NCBI GenBank assembly: GCA_016793585.1
Contig: JAEUJR010001155.1
Coordinates: 1-19,343 of the forward strand
Length of the DNA: 19,343 nucleotides
Direction: 5' to 3'
DNA from: Archangium sp.
GTDB taxonomy: Bacteria > Myxococcota > Myxococcia > Myxococcales > Myxococcaceae
The notes beneath the pieces are model-generated. The model saw nothing but the letters and a program-made list of their open reading frames with translations, did no database searches and was not told where the DNA came from. Positions 7,099-14,428 of the stretch are shown here, one piece after another (position 1 is the stretch's first letter; each line of letters opens with the position of its first letter). The position numbers and the translations under genes were made by a program.

Positions 7099-7880
7099 GA
7101 AGGCTCCTCGATGGAGAAGGCGCCGTAGCCGACGACGCGAGCGCGATCGCCAGCCGTGTCGCCGGAGTTGCGCAGGTCGAGGACGTCGAGTCGCAGGTGC
7201 TTCTGGTGCGCGAGCTCGAGCAGGCCGTTGATGCCGCGGCAACCGCAGGCGTCGTCTCCATCGATGGTCGAGTCGAGGGCCTCGATGCGCTTCGCGGTGC
7301 GGGCGTCGAGCGCCTTCGCTTCGGCCGAGGAGAGGAAGTGCGAGAGATCGGAGCTGACGAGGACCAGCGTGCTCGTGGTCCAGAGCCGATCGATGACGGT
7401 CGCGACCTCGGCGGGCGTGGCGTCACCGACGACGAGGGGAACGAGGGTGAAGCGCGGCAGCACTCGCTGAAGAAACGGCAGCTGCACCTCGAGGCAGTGC
7501 TCCCTGGCGTGCGCGCGAGGCAGGTGGCGAACGAAGGGCAGCGTCTCGAGGTCGTTCATCGCTTCGACGTCGAGCGTGATGGCGCCCAGCGGTGTCTCGA
7601 AGGCATCTGCGCCCGGCAGCGCGAGCCCCGTGAAGCCGACGTGGTGAGACGGGCCGAGCAGGAGCACGCGCGTCGGGAGCGGGTCGAGCCGCGCGATGGA
7701 GGCATACGCCGTCGCCGCGATGGGCCCGGAGTACTGGAGCCCGGCGTGCGGAACGATGTACCCACGAGCCTTCGAGGCTGGCGTCGCCGAACTCAGGAGT
7801 GTGTCGATCGTGCGACCGAGGACGGACGGATCAGCCGGGTAGAACGCGCCAGCAACCGCAGCAGGACGGACGACGGCCAT
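7095..7880 (-). CDS. amrB: AmmeMemoRadiSam system protein B (Memo family)
   Basis: Memo proteins share a fold with LigB-type non-haem iron dioxygenases and bind metal (copper or iron in human MEMO1 studies). The 261-aa protein keeps the expected metal residues: H45 in PHAGLQYSG, H79/H80 in GPSHHV, and Cys in DDACGCRG (C212, C214). Other family marks are EHCLEVQLPFLQ (128-138) and SSDLSHF (176-182). The ATG at 7880 gives the canonical N-terminus with AGAFYPAD. I see no clear Shine-Dalgarno sequence before it; the upstream 41 bases separate it from the stop of the large lipoprotein gene on the same strand, so read-through from the kinase operon is possible. First gene of the amrB-amrA-amrS unit. 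Confidence 0.94.
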   Translation of the reverse strand: MAVVRPAAVAGAFYPADPSVLGRTIDTLLSSATPASKARGYIVPHAGLQYSGPIAATAYASIARLDPLPTRVLLLGPSHHVGFTGLALPGADAFETPLGAITLDVEAMNDLETLPFVRHLPRAHAREHCLEVQLPFLQRVLPRFTLVPLVVGDATPAEVATVIDRLWTTSTLVLVSSDLSHFLSSAEAKALDARTAKRIEALDSTIDGDDACGCRGINGLLELAHQKHLRLDVLDLRNSGDTAGDRARVVGYGAFSIEEPS

Positions 7881-7921
7881 GCCGTATCAATACGCCCTTC
7901 GCGCGCGTTTGAAACGCCAGG

Positions 7922-10585
7922 TCACGGACAGCCGGGGTTGAGCGGAAACCCGGGATTCCCCGCATTGCCAGCGGTGCGCTGCCACTTGGGCCAGGGCGCA
8001 TTGGTGGCCAGCTTCGGCGAGTCGACAATGACCGCGGCGACACGGCCATCGCTCGTCACGGCGTAGAAGGTGCCTGACCCGCTCCGCCCCGCGCCCGACG
8101 CATCTCGACTGCAGTCGAGGGTTGGTGACGCGAAGAACGATGGATTGCCCGAGGTGAACAGACTGCCGGTCCACCCTGGCGTCGCGGCACCAGTGCCGTC
8201 GACCGACACGACCTGAAGCGTGCCGCCTCGGCGCATCGCATAGAGCAGCACGTCACCGCTCGGCGTGGCCCCTCCACGCGGGCTTCCAAGGACGACCGCG
8301 GCTTCGACGGCGCCGGTCGGTGCAAAGTCGATGACACCTGCGTCTTGAGGGACCGTATTCGTCGTCAGCGAGGTGCGCACCGACTGAAGGAAGGCGCCGG
8401 TCGAGGCGGTCGTCGACGCGTAGGCCAGCGCGGGTGCGGGCACTGACATCGAGGTCGATGGGCCCAGCACCACAGGTCCTGACGCCGCGAATGAGATTCC
8501 CCCGAAGCCGACTTGCTCTGCCCCTGTCTTGCTCATGCTGACGAAAGGAACCGCGGCGCTGCTGACGGTGGCGAAGAGCCTGTCCTGCGACGCGGCCAGC
8601 GAAACGGGAGTGCCAGAAGTAGCGATTGCGCCCCCGACCGCCGGACTCGAGAAGGCAGCGTTCCACACGAACCGTCGCAGCTCCCGATTCGTCTGGAGCA
8701 GATAGATGCTCTCGTCGACAGCCACCATGTTCGTCGCCGAATTGGAGGGATTTGGAACCGCAGGTGCGACCCAGTCGGTCGTCGTCGCTTCGGTCAACTG
8801 CGACGGCCCGTTGAAGGGTCGATAGCCGCAGAGCGCACCGCCGACGCCCGTTCCACCATTGGGCTCGAACATGCCCGCCGCGCCGACTTCCATTCCGCCC
8901 ACCGCGAGGCCTGCGTCGAACAAGGCGACAGCGGTGTACGTCTTCGCGAGGCCGAACGAATTGTAACACCCACTCGCGCCAGAACCGCTGGGGACCCCGC
9001 CATCGAGAAGGCGTCCGTGCAGGTTGCCGCCCACGGACGTGTTGCTGGCAATGTAGACGATCTCTTGCCGCGCGCCTGCGGAGCCCATCACGCTGTCGGC
9101 GATCGCAATGCTCTGAACGGCCGCACCGCTCACGAAAAGCGCCACCTGGCCCTGCCGGCCAATCTGGTACACGTTGCCGTTGTTGTTGTTGTTGGCGTCG
9201 ATCGTTCCCACGTACAGACGACCCTTCGAGTCGAGCGCAGGTGCGGCGCGGGCCGAGAAACCATCTGGGAGCGTCGTGTTCCACTTCCACCGGGTGACCT
9301 GAATGCCGCCGTCAGCAGTCTGCGAGAGGTTTCCGAAAACGTCTCTCACGTTGCTGACCGACAGACCGAGCGTTCCGCGAAGAGCATTGAGCGGGAGCGG
9401 CTCGAGATTGACCGAGAAGCACTGACACCTCGCGCTGTTCATGCACCCAGTGCACTGACTCCCTGCGACGGGCGTCGCCGCGGGCGAAACCATGGCGGCC
9501 GCGAAGTTGGCGTCTTCGTTCGCCTCGACTCGCACGAAGGCCGTCTCGTCTTTCTTGTACTGACTGAGCACCACGCCAGAGACAGGGTCGAGCTCCTGAG
9601 TCAGCCGCGCCGGCGCGTCCTCCACCACCAGCGTCAAGCCCGGCCCCTGGGCGTCGACCCTGGCGGTCAGCGGCGCCGTCGGGCCGCCGTCCCAGCCGGC
9701 CGTCACAGTGAAGGGGCCGTTCGCCGTCGGCGTCGTGAGCATGCCCTGCTTCAGATTGGTCGCGCCGGTCAGCGAGGCGCTGACAGCCCCCGCCACGGGG
9801 ACTGCCCCTGCGAACACGCCGCCGTCGAACATCGTCACGGTCACGACGGCCGGCACGGTGACAGCTGGCCCGAGCACCCCTGCGTCGGGGGCCGACCACA
9901 CGATCGACTCGACGCCGTCGGCGCAGCGCCCACCATCGACCGTGCCGGTGCACGACTGCCACTCCCCGCACGAGACGCCGTTGCAGCCTCTGACCTCGAC
10001 CTGCCGCTCGACGATCCGGCCTCCGTCCCAGCCGAGCTGCAGCGCCCAGAACCCTGCTGCCGCAGGCGTGGGGATGTTGATCATGCCGTTGCTCGGCACC
10101 ATCACGCCGGTCAACCCCGCCCCCGAGACGGGAATGTTCCGACGAATGACGCCGCCGTCGTAGGTCAGCGCCGCGGCGACCCTCAACATCACGCCCGTCT
10201 CAGTGACGAACCCCGGCGTCGGATCGCTCACCTGAATGTCGGTGTTGCCACACGCAGGAGCCGTGCCCGTGGTGTCGCACACCTGCCACTCGCCACAGAC
10301 GGGCGAACAAGGCGACGCGGCGCCGCCACCCATGCCGCCCCCGACGCCGCCGGCCATCGTCCCGCCACCCGCGGTGCCTCCGCCCATCGTGCCGCCGCTC
10401 GCACCTCCAGCGGTCGAACCGCCGGTTCCACCCGACGTCCCGCCTCCGGTTCCGCCAGGGGCCTCACACAGGCCCTGCGAGCCACAGATCTGACCCGTCG
10501 GGCAGTCTTCGGACTTCGAGCACTCCTTCGCGCACAGACAGCCGGTCACCGACATCAGCGCAACCGCCACCATCAGCCGCTTCAT
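7922..10585 (-). CDS. Large lipoprotein: Gly-rich linker, two CGEWQ/Ig-like modules, propeller-like C-terminus
   Basis: I do not recognise a named family. The 887-aa protein has a lipoprotein signal (MKRLMVAVALMSVTGC, Cys16 as lipidation site), a short Cys-rich segment (C16-C40), and a Gly/Thr/Ala-rich linker (44-88). Two similar modules follow, each opened by CGEWQxC (near 97 and 205) and followed by beta-rich, Ig-like sequence with WDGG. Another Cys cluster (CTGCMNSARCQC) lies near 385. The rest, from about 430, reads as repeated short beta strands and ends PWPKWQRTAGNAGNPG, which is typical of the last blade of PQQ-type propellers. It is likely anchored on the outer membrane or cell surface. 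Its ATG overlaps the stop of the upstream gene as ATGA, and the kinase gene is two genes upstream. It might serve as a surface sensor, binding protein or structural component; the sequence does not decide. Confidence 0.88.
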   Translation of the reverse strand: MKRLMVAVALMSVTGCLCAKECSKSEDCPTGQICGSQGLCEAPGGTGGGTSGGTGGSTAGGASGGTMGGGTAGGGTMAGGVGGGMGGGAASPCSPVCGEWQVCDTTGTAPACGNTDIQVSDPTPGFVTETGVMLRVAAALTYDGGVIRRNIPVSGAGLTGVMVPSNGMINIPTPAAAGFWALQLGWDGGRIVERQVEVRGCNGVSCGEWQSCTGTVDGGRCADGVESIVWSAPDAGVLGPAVTVPAVVTVTMFDGGVFAGAVPVAGAVSASLTGATNLKQGMLTTPTANGPFTVTAGWDGGPTAPLTARVDAQGPGLTLVVEDAPARLTQELDPVSGVVLSQYKKDETAFVRVEANEDANFAAAMVSPAATPVAGSQCTGCMNSARCQCFSVNLEPLPLNALRGTLGLSVSNVRDVFGNLSQTADGGIQVTRWKWNTTLPDGFSARAAPALDSKGRLYVGTIDANNNNNGNVYQIGRQGQVALFVSGAAVQSIAIADSVMGSAGARQEIVYIASNTSVGGNLHGRLLDGGVPSGSGASGCYNSFGLAKTYTAVALFDAGLAVGGMEVGAAGMFEPNGGTGVGGALCGYRPFNGPSQLTEATTTDWVAPAVPNPSNSATNMVAVDESIYLLQTNRELRRFVWNAAFSSPAVGGAIATSGTPVSLAASQDRLFATVSSAAVPFVSMSKTGAEQVGFGGISFAASGPVVLGPSTSMSVPAPALAYASTTASTGAFLQSVRTSLTTNTVPQDAGVIDFAPTGAVEAAVVLGSPRGGATPSGDVLLYAMRRGGTLQVVSVDGTGAATPGWTGSLFTSGNPSFFASPTLDCSRDASGAGRSGSGTFYAVTSDGRVAAVIVDSPKLATNAPWPKWQRTAGNAGNPGFPLNPGCP
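9179..9193 (-). repeat. (GTT)5 trinucleotide tract coding for five Asn
   Basis: Five perfect GTT units, AAC on the coding strand, give NNNNN near residue 467 of the lipoprotein. It is in a loop-like context (DA-NNNNN-GN). Short in-frame triplet runs can vary in length between strains without breaking the frame. Confidence 0.8.
10322..10456 (-). repeat. Low-complexity Gly-rich repeat within the lipoprotein gene
   Basis: The stretch encodes residues 44-88, built from imperfect GGT, GGGT, AGG and MGG units with no hydrophobic core. It probably acts as a flexible linker between the lipid anchor and the folded modules, lifting them off the membrane. Similar linkers are common in exported myxobacterial proteins. 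Confidence 0.75.
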
Positions 10586-11532
10586 GGCAACTCCCCCGTC
10601 AGCATCACAGCGGCTCCACCCGGCACCGGAGCCACGAGCATCGTCGTCTTCGAAGGCTCGGCCGGCGCCATCAGCATCATGACCAGCCCCGCCGCGCCTG
10701 CCGCAACCCCGACCACCGCCAGGGTCGCGCCGACCGTCTGCATCGTCGTCGCCGACCGCGCTTTGGTCGCGTCATCAGCCGTGCCGCCGGCCTTGAACGC
10801 ACCATCGGCCCCCAGCACGGTCGCTGCCTGGCCGCGCCCGACGAGCACCAACGCGCTGCCGCCGACCAACAGCGCGCCACCTGAGATCGCAGCCACCACG
10901 CCCACCGGCTTCAACGGAGACTCGAGTGCAGGCGGCGGAGGTGGCGGCGGGAGCTCGGTGATGCCCGCGTCTGAAACTCCGGCGTCGACGACCGTCACCT
11001 CGGGAGGCTTCACTGGCTCGACGGGCTTCACGGGAACGGCCGACTCACGCACCGAGGGCAGCGCCCCCACCTTCAACGCCGCGAACAGCTTCGGCAGCGC
11101 GCGCTTCGCCACCACGTCGACGGGCTCTCCGGGCTTGCGATCTTCGACCACCTTCTCGGGGCCGGCGACGCGCTTGCCGTCGTCACGCACCACGCGGCCC
11201 GAGACCGTCACGCTCTTCGGGGTCGCTTCGACGCTCGAGTACAAGCCGTAGAGCGCGTTCGCGAGAATCGCGAGCTGCCGCAAGCAGTCGTCTTCGGTCG
11301 CGCAGTCCTGGCGCTTGAGGCGCTCCACCGCGGCCTTCATCGTCAGCTTCGGCTGCACCGTCACGCCAGCCGTCACCAGCAACCGCGCGCTGACCGCCTG
11401 CAGCTCCTCGACCTTCGCGCCGTCGACCCCGCGCGCGAGCACCTCGAGGGGATACGGCGCGACCGTCGGCGCGTTGGGCTGCGCCACCGCGACCGCCGAC
11501 AGCAGACACGACCCCACCACGAAGCCACGCAT
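10582..11532 (-). CDS. Exported two-helix membrane protein of unknown function
   Basis: The 316-aa product is not a family I can name. It has a signal peptide (MRGFVVGSCLLSAVAVAQ, cleavage probably near residue 18), then an alpha/beta domain (about 20-155) with a Cys pair in CATEDDC (C77, C83). A Pro/Val/Lys-rich segment follows (165-205) with VVDAGVSDAG and a run of seven prolines. Two hydrophobic segments lie at 209-232 and 267-288, and a short tail ends the protein. I chose the ATG at 11532 because it starts the signal peptide and has GAGGAA four bases upstream. A longer frame upstream runs into the kinase gene and lacks sense. It begins eight bases after the kinase stop and overlaps the next lipoprotein gene by ATGA, so the three are one operon. 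The N-terminal half may bind a ligand or partner in the periplasm. Confidence 0.85.
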   Translation of the reverse strand: MRGFVVGSCLLSAVAVAQPNAPTVAPYPLEVLARGVDGAKVEELQAVSARLLVTAGVTVQPKLTMKAAVERLKRQDCATEDDCLRQLAILANALYGLYSSVEATPKSVTVSGRVVRDDGKRVAGPEKVVEDRKPGEPVDVVAKRALPKLFAALKVGALPSVRESAVPVKPVEPVKPPEVTVVDAGVSDAGITELPPPPPPPALESPLKPVGVVAAISGGALLVGGSALVLVGRGQAATVLGADGAFKAGGTADDATKARSATTMQTVGATLAVVGVAAGAAGLVMMLMAPAEPSKTTMLVAPVPGGAAVMLTGELP

Positions 11533-11540
11533 GTCGTTCC

Positions 11541-13097
11541 TCACTGACCGTACTTTCGCTGGAGCTGATCGAGCGCATCGTTCGCCGCGGCACACCCCGC
11601 GGCCGACTGCGCCGTCAGCATCTTCTTCATGACGCGCTCTTCGTCAGCCTGGTACTTCACCCACAACGCGTCGTCGTCTTTCTTGGCCACGTCGCGGCTG
11701 AGCGCTGCGAGCTCGACCTCCGACGCGCGCTTCCATCGGTCGTCGCACACGATCGCAGCGATGGCTGGTTTGACGGTGGGCTTCGCCGGCGACTTCGTGA
11801 TGCCGCTGAGGTCTTCGGGCTCGGGCCCCGCGTCGACCGTCACGGCCACCACCACCACAGCGGCGACGCCGGCGTCGAGCGACGGCTCGGCCACTTTGTC
11901 GGGCGGCGGCGCCACGACGGGCTTTGGTTCGACCGGTGTCGCGGGAGCCGGCCAGAACACGAACACCAGGGCCGCACCCACCATCAGCGCGGCGATGCCC
12001 AGCACGGCCGTCAGCGGCACCTTCGGCTTGAGCTGCTGCGCGAGCTGCGCGGTCGGCACGGCAGAAGGCGGAAGTGAACCGTCGGGCGTGACGTTCGTCG
12101 CCTTCGGCGCGATTCGTTTCGGCAGCACCAGCGTCGAGGTGGGCAGCGACTGCGACCGCATCTTGAAGCCGACCTGCGTCGCGCCGCTCGAGAACCGGCC
12201 GTCGAGGCGCTCCAGCACGTGCTCGATCTCTCGCGCCCTCGGCCGCCCCTGACGCTGTTTGCCCAACATGCGCTGCAGCAGCTCGTCGAGCGTGTGCAGC
12301 AGCTCGGGGTCGACGGCCGCCTGCTGCGCCTCGTCGAGAAACTCGAAGATGGTCGGCACCGGCGCCGACTGGTGCATCACCCGAAGCTGCAGCGCCTCGA
12401 GAATCGCCGAGTCGGCCATGGCGGGGTCGTAGCCGATGCCATGGAGGAACTCGGTGCGCTGCTCGGCCGACAGCCTCGGCGGAACGTAGGGCGCCTGGCC
12501 CGTCACCATGTGAAAGAGCACGCCCCCCAGCGCGTAGACGTCGTCGGCGGGGTGCGGGGCGATGTGGCGCTCGTGCTGCTCAGCGGGGCAATACAGCGGG
12601 CTGCCGACCGGGTCGCCCTTGAGCGGCTTGCCCGCCTTCAGCGCGATGCCGAAGTCGATCAGCTTCACCGAGAGCCGGCCATCGGCGCCGCGCAACGTCA
12701 CCATCACGTTCTCGGGCTTCACGTCGCGGTGCACCAGCTCTCGCGCCTCGAGCTCGCTCAAGGCCACCGCCACCTCACGCGCGATGCGCACCGACTCGAC
12801 GAGGCTCAGCTTCGGCAGCAGATCGGCCAGCGGCTCGCCGCTCGCGCGCTCCATGACGATGGCGCGGTGCTTCTCGTCGAAGGCCAGCACCCGCACGACG
12901 TTGGCGCTCTGCAGCCCGACCAGCACCTGCGCCTCTTCTTCACCCTGATCTTCCGAGGCGACCTGCTTGACGACGACCTGCCCGCCTTTGAGCGTCGTGT
13001 TGCGCGCGAGGTACGTCGCGCCGAACCCACCCGACCCCAGCGGTGACTCGACCTCGTAGATGTGCGCGACGATGGTGCCCTTCACCAGCTCAGCCAT
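11541..13097 (-). CDS. Transmembrane Ser/Thr protein kinase (Hanks type)
   Basis: The 518-aa protein has an N-terminal kinase domain (about 10-300) with every key residue: Gly loop GSGGFG (21-26), Lys44, HRDVKPEN (123-130, catalytic D125), DFG (148-150) and CPAEQ in place of APE (170-173). It should be an active RD-type kinase. A juxtamembrane region (300-358) leads to one membrane helix (about 361-382), followed by a Pro/Ala/Val-rich stretch with two DAG tripeptides. A small C-terminal domain (446-518) outside the membrane is helical and has two Cys, C451 and C502, which could form a disulfide. No PASTA repeats are present. The gene heads an operon with the 316-aa protein and the 887-aa lipoprotein, so the outer domain may sense something linked to those products. 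No clear ribosome binding site is seen before the ATG. Confidence 0.95.
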   Translation of the reverse strand: MAELVKGTIVAHIYEVESPLGSGGFGATYLARNTTLKGGQVVVKQVASEDQGEEEAQVLVGLQSANVVRVLAFDEKHRAIVMERASGEPLADLLPKLSLVESVRIAREVAVALSELEARELVHRDVKPENVMVTLRGADGRLSVKLIDFGIALKAGKPLKGDPVGSPLYCPAEQHERHIAPHPADDVYALGGVLFHMVTGQAPYVPPRLSAEQRTEFLHGIGYDPAMADSAILEALQLRVMHQSAPVPTIFEFLDEAQQAAVDPELLHTLDELLQRMLGKQRQGRPRAREIEHVLERLDGRFSSGATQVGFKMRSQSLPTSTLVLPKRIAPKATNVTPDGSLPPSAVPTAQLAQQLKPKVPLTAVLGIAALMVGAALVFVFWPAPATPVEPKPVVAPPPDKVAEPSLDAGVAAVVVVAVTVDAGPEPEDLSGITKSPAKPTVKPAIAAIVCDDRWKRASEVELAALSRDVAKKDDDALWVKYQADEERVMKKMLTAQSAAGCAAANDALDQLQRKYGQ

Positions 13098-13148
13098 GGC
13101 GGAGGGCCTCGTCAGTTCGAGCTGCGCAATGGGGCATCGGGCTCATCG

Positions 13149-13174
13149 AAGGAGGCGAGTGAAAGCGCCTCCTT
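13149..13174. other. Perfect 9-bp hairpin between dnaJ and the kinase gene
   Basis: AAGGAGGCG and CGCCTCCTT form a perfect stem around an 8-base loop. There is no run of T after it on the minus strand, so it is not a textbook terminator. It lies 52 bases upstream of the kinase ATG and could be a back-up terminator for dnaJ, an operator or an RNA structure in the kinase leader. Confidence 0.55.
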
Positions 13175-13198
13175 GTACCAGTCGCGTCGGCGGGTCAC

Positions 13199-13217
13199 AA
13201 AAAGCAAACCGGCCTGC
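13199..13217 (-). terminator. Possible intrinsic terminator of dnaJ
   Basis: On the minus strand, 32 bases after the dnaJ stop, GCAGG-ccgg-TTTGC (13217-13204; three Watson-Crick and two G-T pairs) is followed at once by five T. The stem is weak for a high-GC genome. A second T6 run (13232-13227) lies between the stop and this hairpin without an obvious stem. Confidence 0.4.
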
Positions 13218-13248
13218 GCTCACTGGAAAAAACCGCTGCGAACGCGCG

Positions 13249-14367
13249 TCAGCCCTTCGCGCCGCCGAACAGCTCCTTCACCTTGGCGAAGAAGCTCTTC
13301 GACTGCGGGTGGGCTTCATCCGAATCAAGGGCAGCGAAGTCTTCGAGCAGCTTGCGCTGCTTGCTCGACAGGTTCGTCGGCGTCTCGACCACGACCTTCA
13401 CGTGCTGATCGCCGCGCCCGCCGCCGTGCAGGCTGGGAATGCCCTTGCCCTTGAGGCGGAACACCTTGTCGGTCTGCGTGCCCTCGGGCACCTTCATCTT
13501 CACGACGCCATCGAGCGTGGGCACGTCGATCTGCGCGCCGAGGGCGGCCTGCACGAAGCTCACCGGCACGACCACGAACACGTCCTGGTCTTCGCGGTGG
13601 AAGAGCGCGTGCTCCTTCACGTGCACGACGACGTACAAGTCTCCCGGTGGCCCGCCCTGCTCGCCGACCTCGCCTTCGCCCGCGAGCCGAACGCGGGTGC
13701 CGGTGTCGACGCCAGGCGGAATCTTGACCGTCAGCTCGCTCGTCGCGTCGAGCTTGCCGGTGCCGCCGCAGCTCTTGCAGGGATCAGCGACGACCTGCCC
13801 CGAGCCCGAGCACTGGCTGCACGTGCGCGCGACCGCGAAGAAGCCCTGCGTGAAGCGCACTTCTCCGGCGCCACCGCACGTCGGGCAGGTGCGCATCTGC
13901 TTCGACTTGCTGCCGGTGCCTTCACAGGGCTCGCAGCGCTTGGGGCGCGGCAGCTTCACCGTCACCTCGGCGCCGAAGGCCGCCTCTTCGAACGAGAGCT
14001 CGAGGTTGTAGCGAAGGTCGGCGCCGCGGTTGCGCTGCCGCCGCTGGCGCCCGCCGCCGAAGAACTCGCCGAAGATCTCTCCGAAGATGTCGTTGATGTT
14101 GGCGCCGCCGAAGCCCTCGCCCGGCTGGAACCCGCCCATGCCCGCGTGGCCGAACCGATCGAAGCGCGCCCGTTTGTCGGGGTCTGACAGCACCTCGTAC
14201 GCCTCGGAGATCTCCTTGAACTTCTCTTCGGCGTTCTTGTCGCCGGGGTTCCGGTCGGGGTGGAACTCCATGGCCAGCTTGCGAAAGGCCTTCTTCAGAG
14301 CATCGGCGTCCGCATTGCGGTCGACGTTCAGCACTTCGTAGTAGTCGCGCTTCGAGCCAGCCGGCAT
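13249..14367 (-). CDS. dnaJ: Chaperone DnaJ (Hsp40, type I)
   Basis: DnaJ delivers unfolded proteins to DnaK and stimulates its ATPase. The 372-aa product has the normal length and full type I layout: J domain (about 7-72) with HPD at 36-38, a Gly/Phe-rich segment (74-107), a zinc domain with four CxxCxGxG motifs (C145/C148, C161/C164, C183/C186, C197/C200), and the C-terminal substrate-binding domain. I start at the ATG at 14367, giving [13 protein letters not shown] as in other DnaJ proteins. The frame is open upstream to about 14628 but that part lacks homology and crosses the divergent gene. dnaK and grpE are not adjacent. It is divergent from the ABC exporter with 61 bases between starts, and no clear Shine-Dalgarno sequence precedes it. 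Confidence 0.97.
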   Translation of the reverse strand: MPAGSKRDYYEVLNVDRNADADALKKAFRKLAMEFHPDRNPGDKNAEEKFKEISEAYEVLSDPDKRARFDRFGHAGMGGFQPGEGFGGANINDIFGEIFGEFFGGGRQRRQRNRGADLRYNLELSFEEAAFGAEVTVKLPRPKRCEPCEGTGSKSKQMRTCPTCGGAGEVRFTQGFFAVARTCSQCSGSGQVVADPCKSCGGTGKLDATSELTVKIPPGVDTGTRVRLAGEGEVGEQGGPPGDLYVVVHVKEHALFHREDQDVFVVVPVSFVQAALGAQIDVPTLDGVVKMKVPEGTQTDKVFRLKGKGIPSLHGGGRGDQHVKVVVETPTNLSSKQRKLLEDFAALDSDEAHPQSKSFFAKVKELFGGAKG

Positions 14368-14374
14368 GGCGGCG

Positions 14375-14402
14375 CATATAACGCAGGTCTTCTCCCGGGC
14401 AA
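14375..14402 (-). promoter_or_regulatory. Weak sigma-70-like promoter candidate for dnaJ
   Basis: The minus strand has TTGCCC (14402-14397), a 16-base spacer, and TATATG (14380-14375). This is the only AT-rich patch in the 61-base divergent gap. Transcription would begin within a few bases of the dnaJ ATG, implying a leaderless or nearly leaderless message, in line with the lack of a ribosome binding site. Confidence 0.3.
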
Positions 14403-14428
14403 TCGACGGGTGACGGGTATTCGACCAG

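Noticed and set aside
7905..7917. Small dyad GCGTTT-g-AAACGC after the lipoprotein gene as a terminator
   Set aside because: Stem is five to six pairs with a one to three base loop and no T-run on the minus strand; too weak to call.
7906..7921. Second sigma-54-like GG-N10-GC spacing upstream of amrB
   Set aside because: Only the GG and GC pairs and a few other bases fit; about half of the defined consensus positions mismatch.
8513..11251. Plus-strand open frame of 912 codons opposite the large lipoprotein
   Set aside because: No signal, domain or plausible composition; the minus-strand frame has a signal peptide, lipobox and coherent modules.
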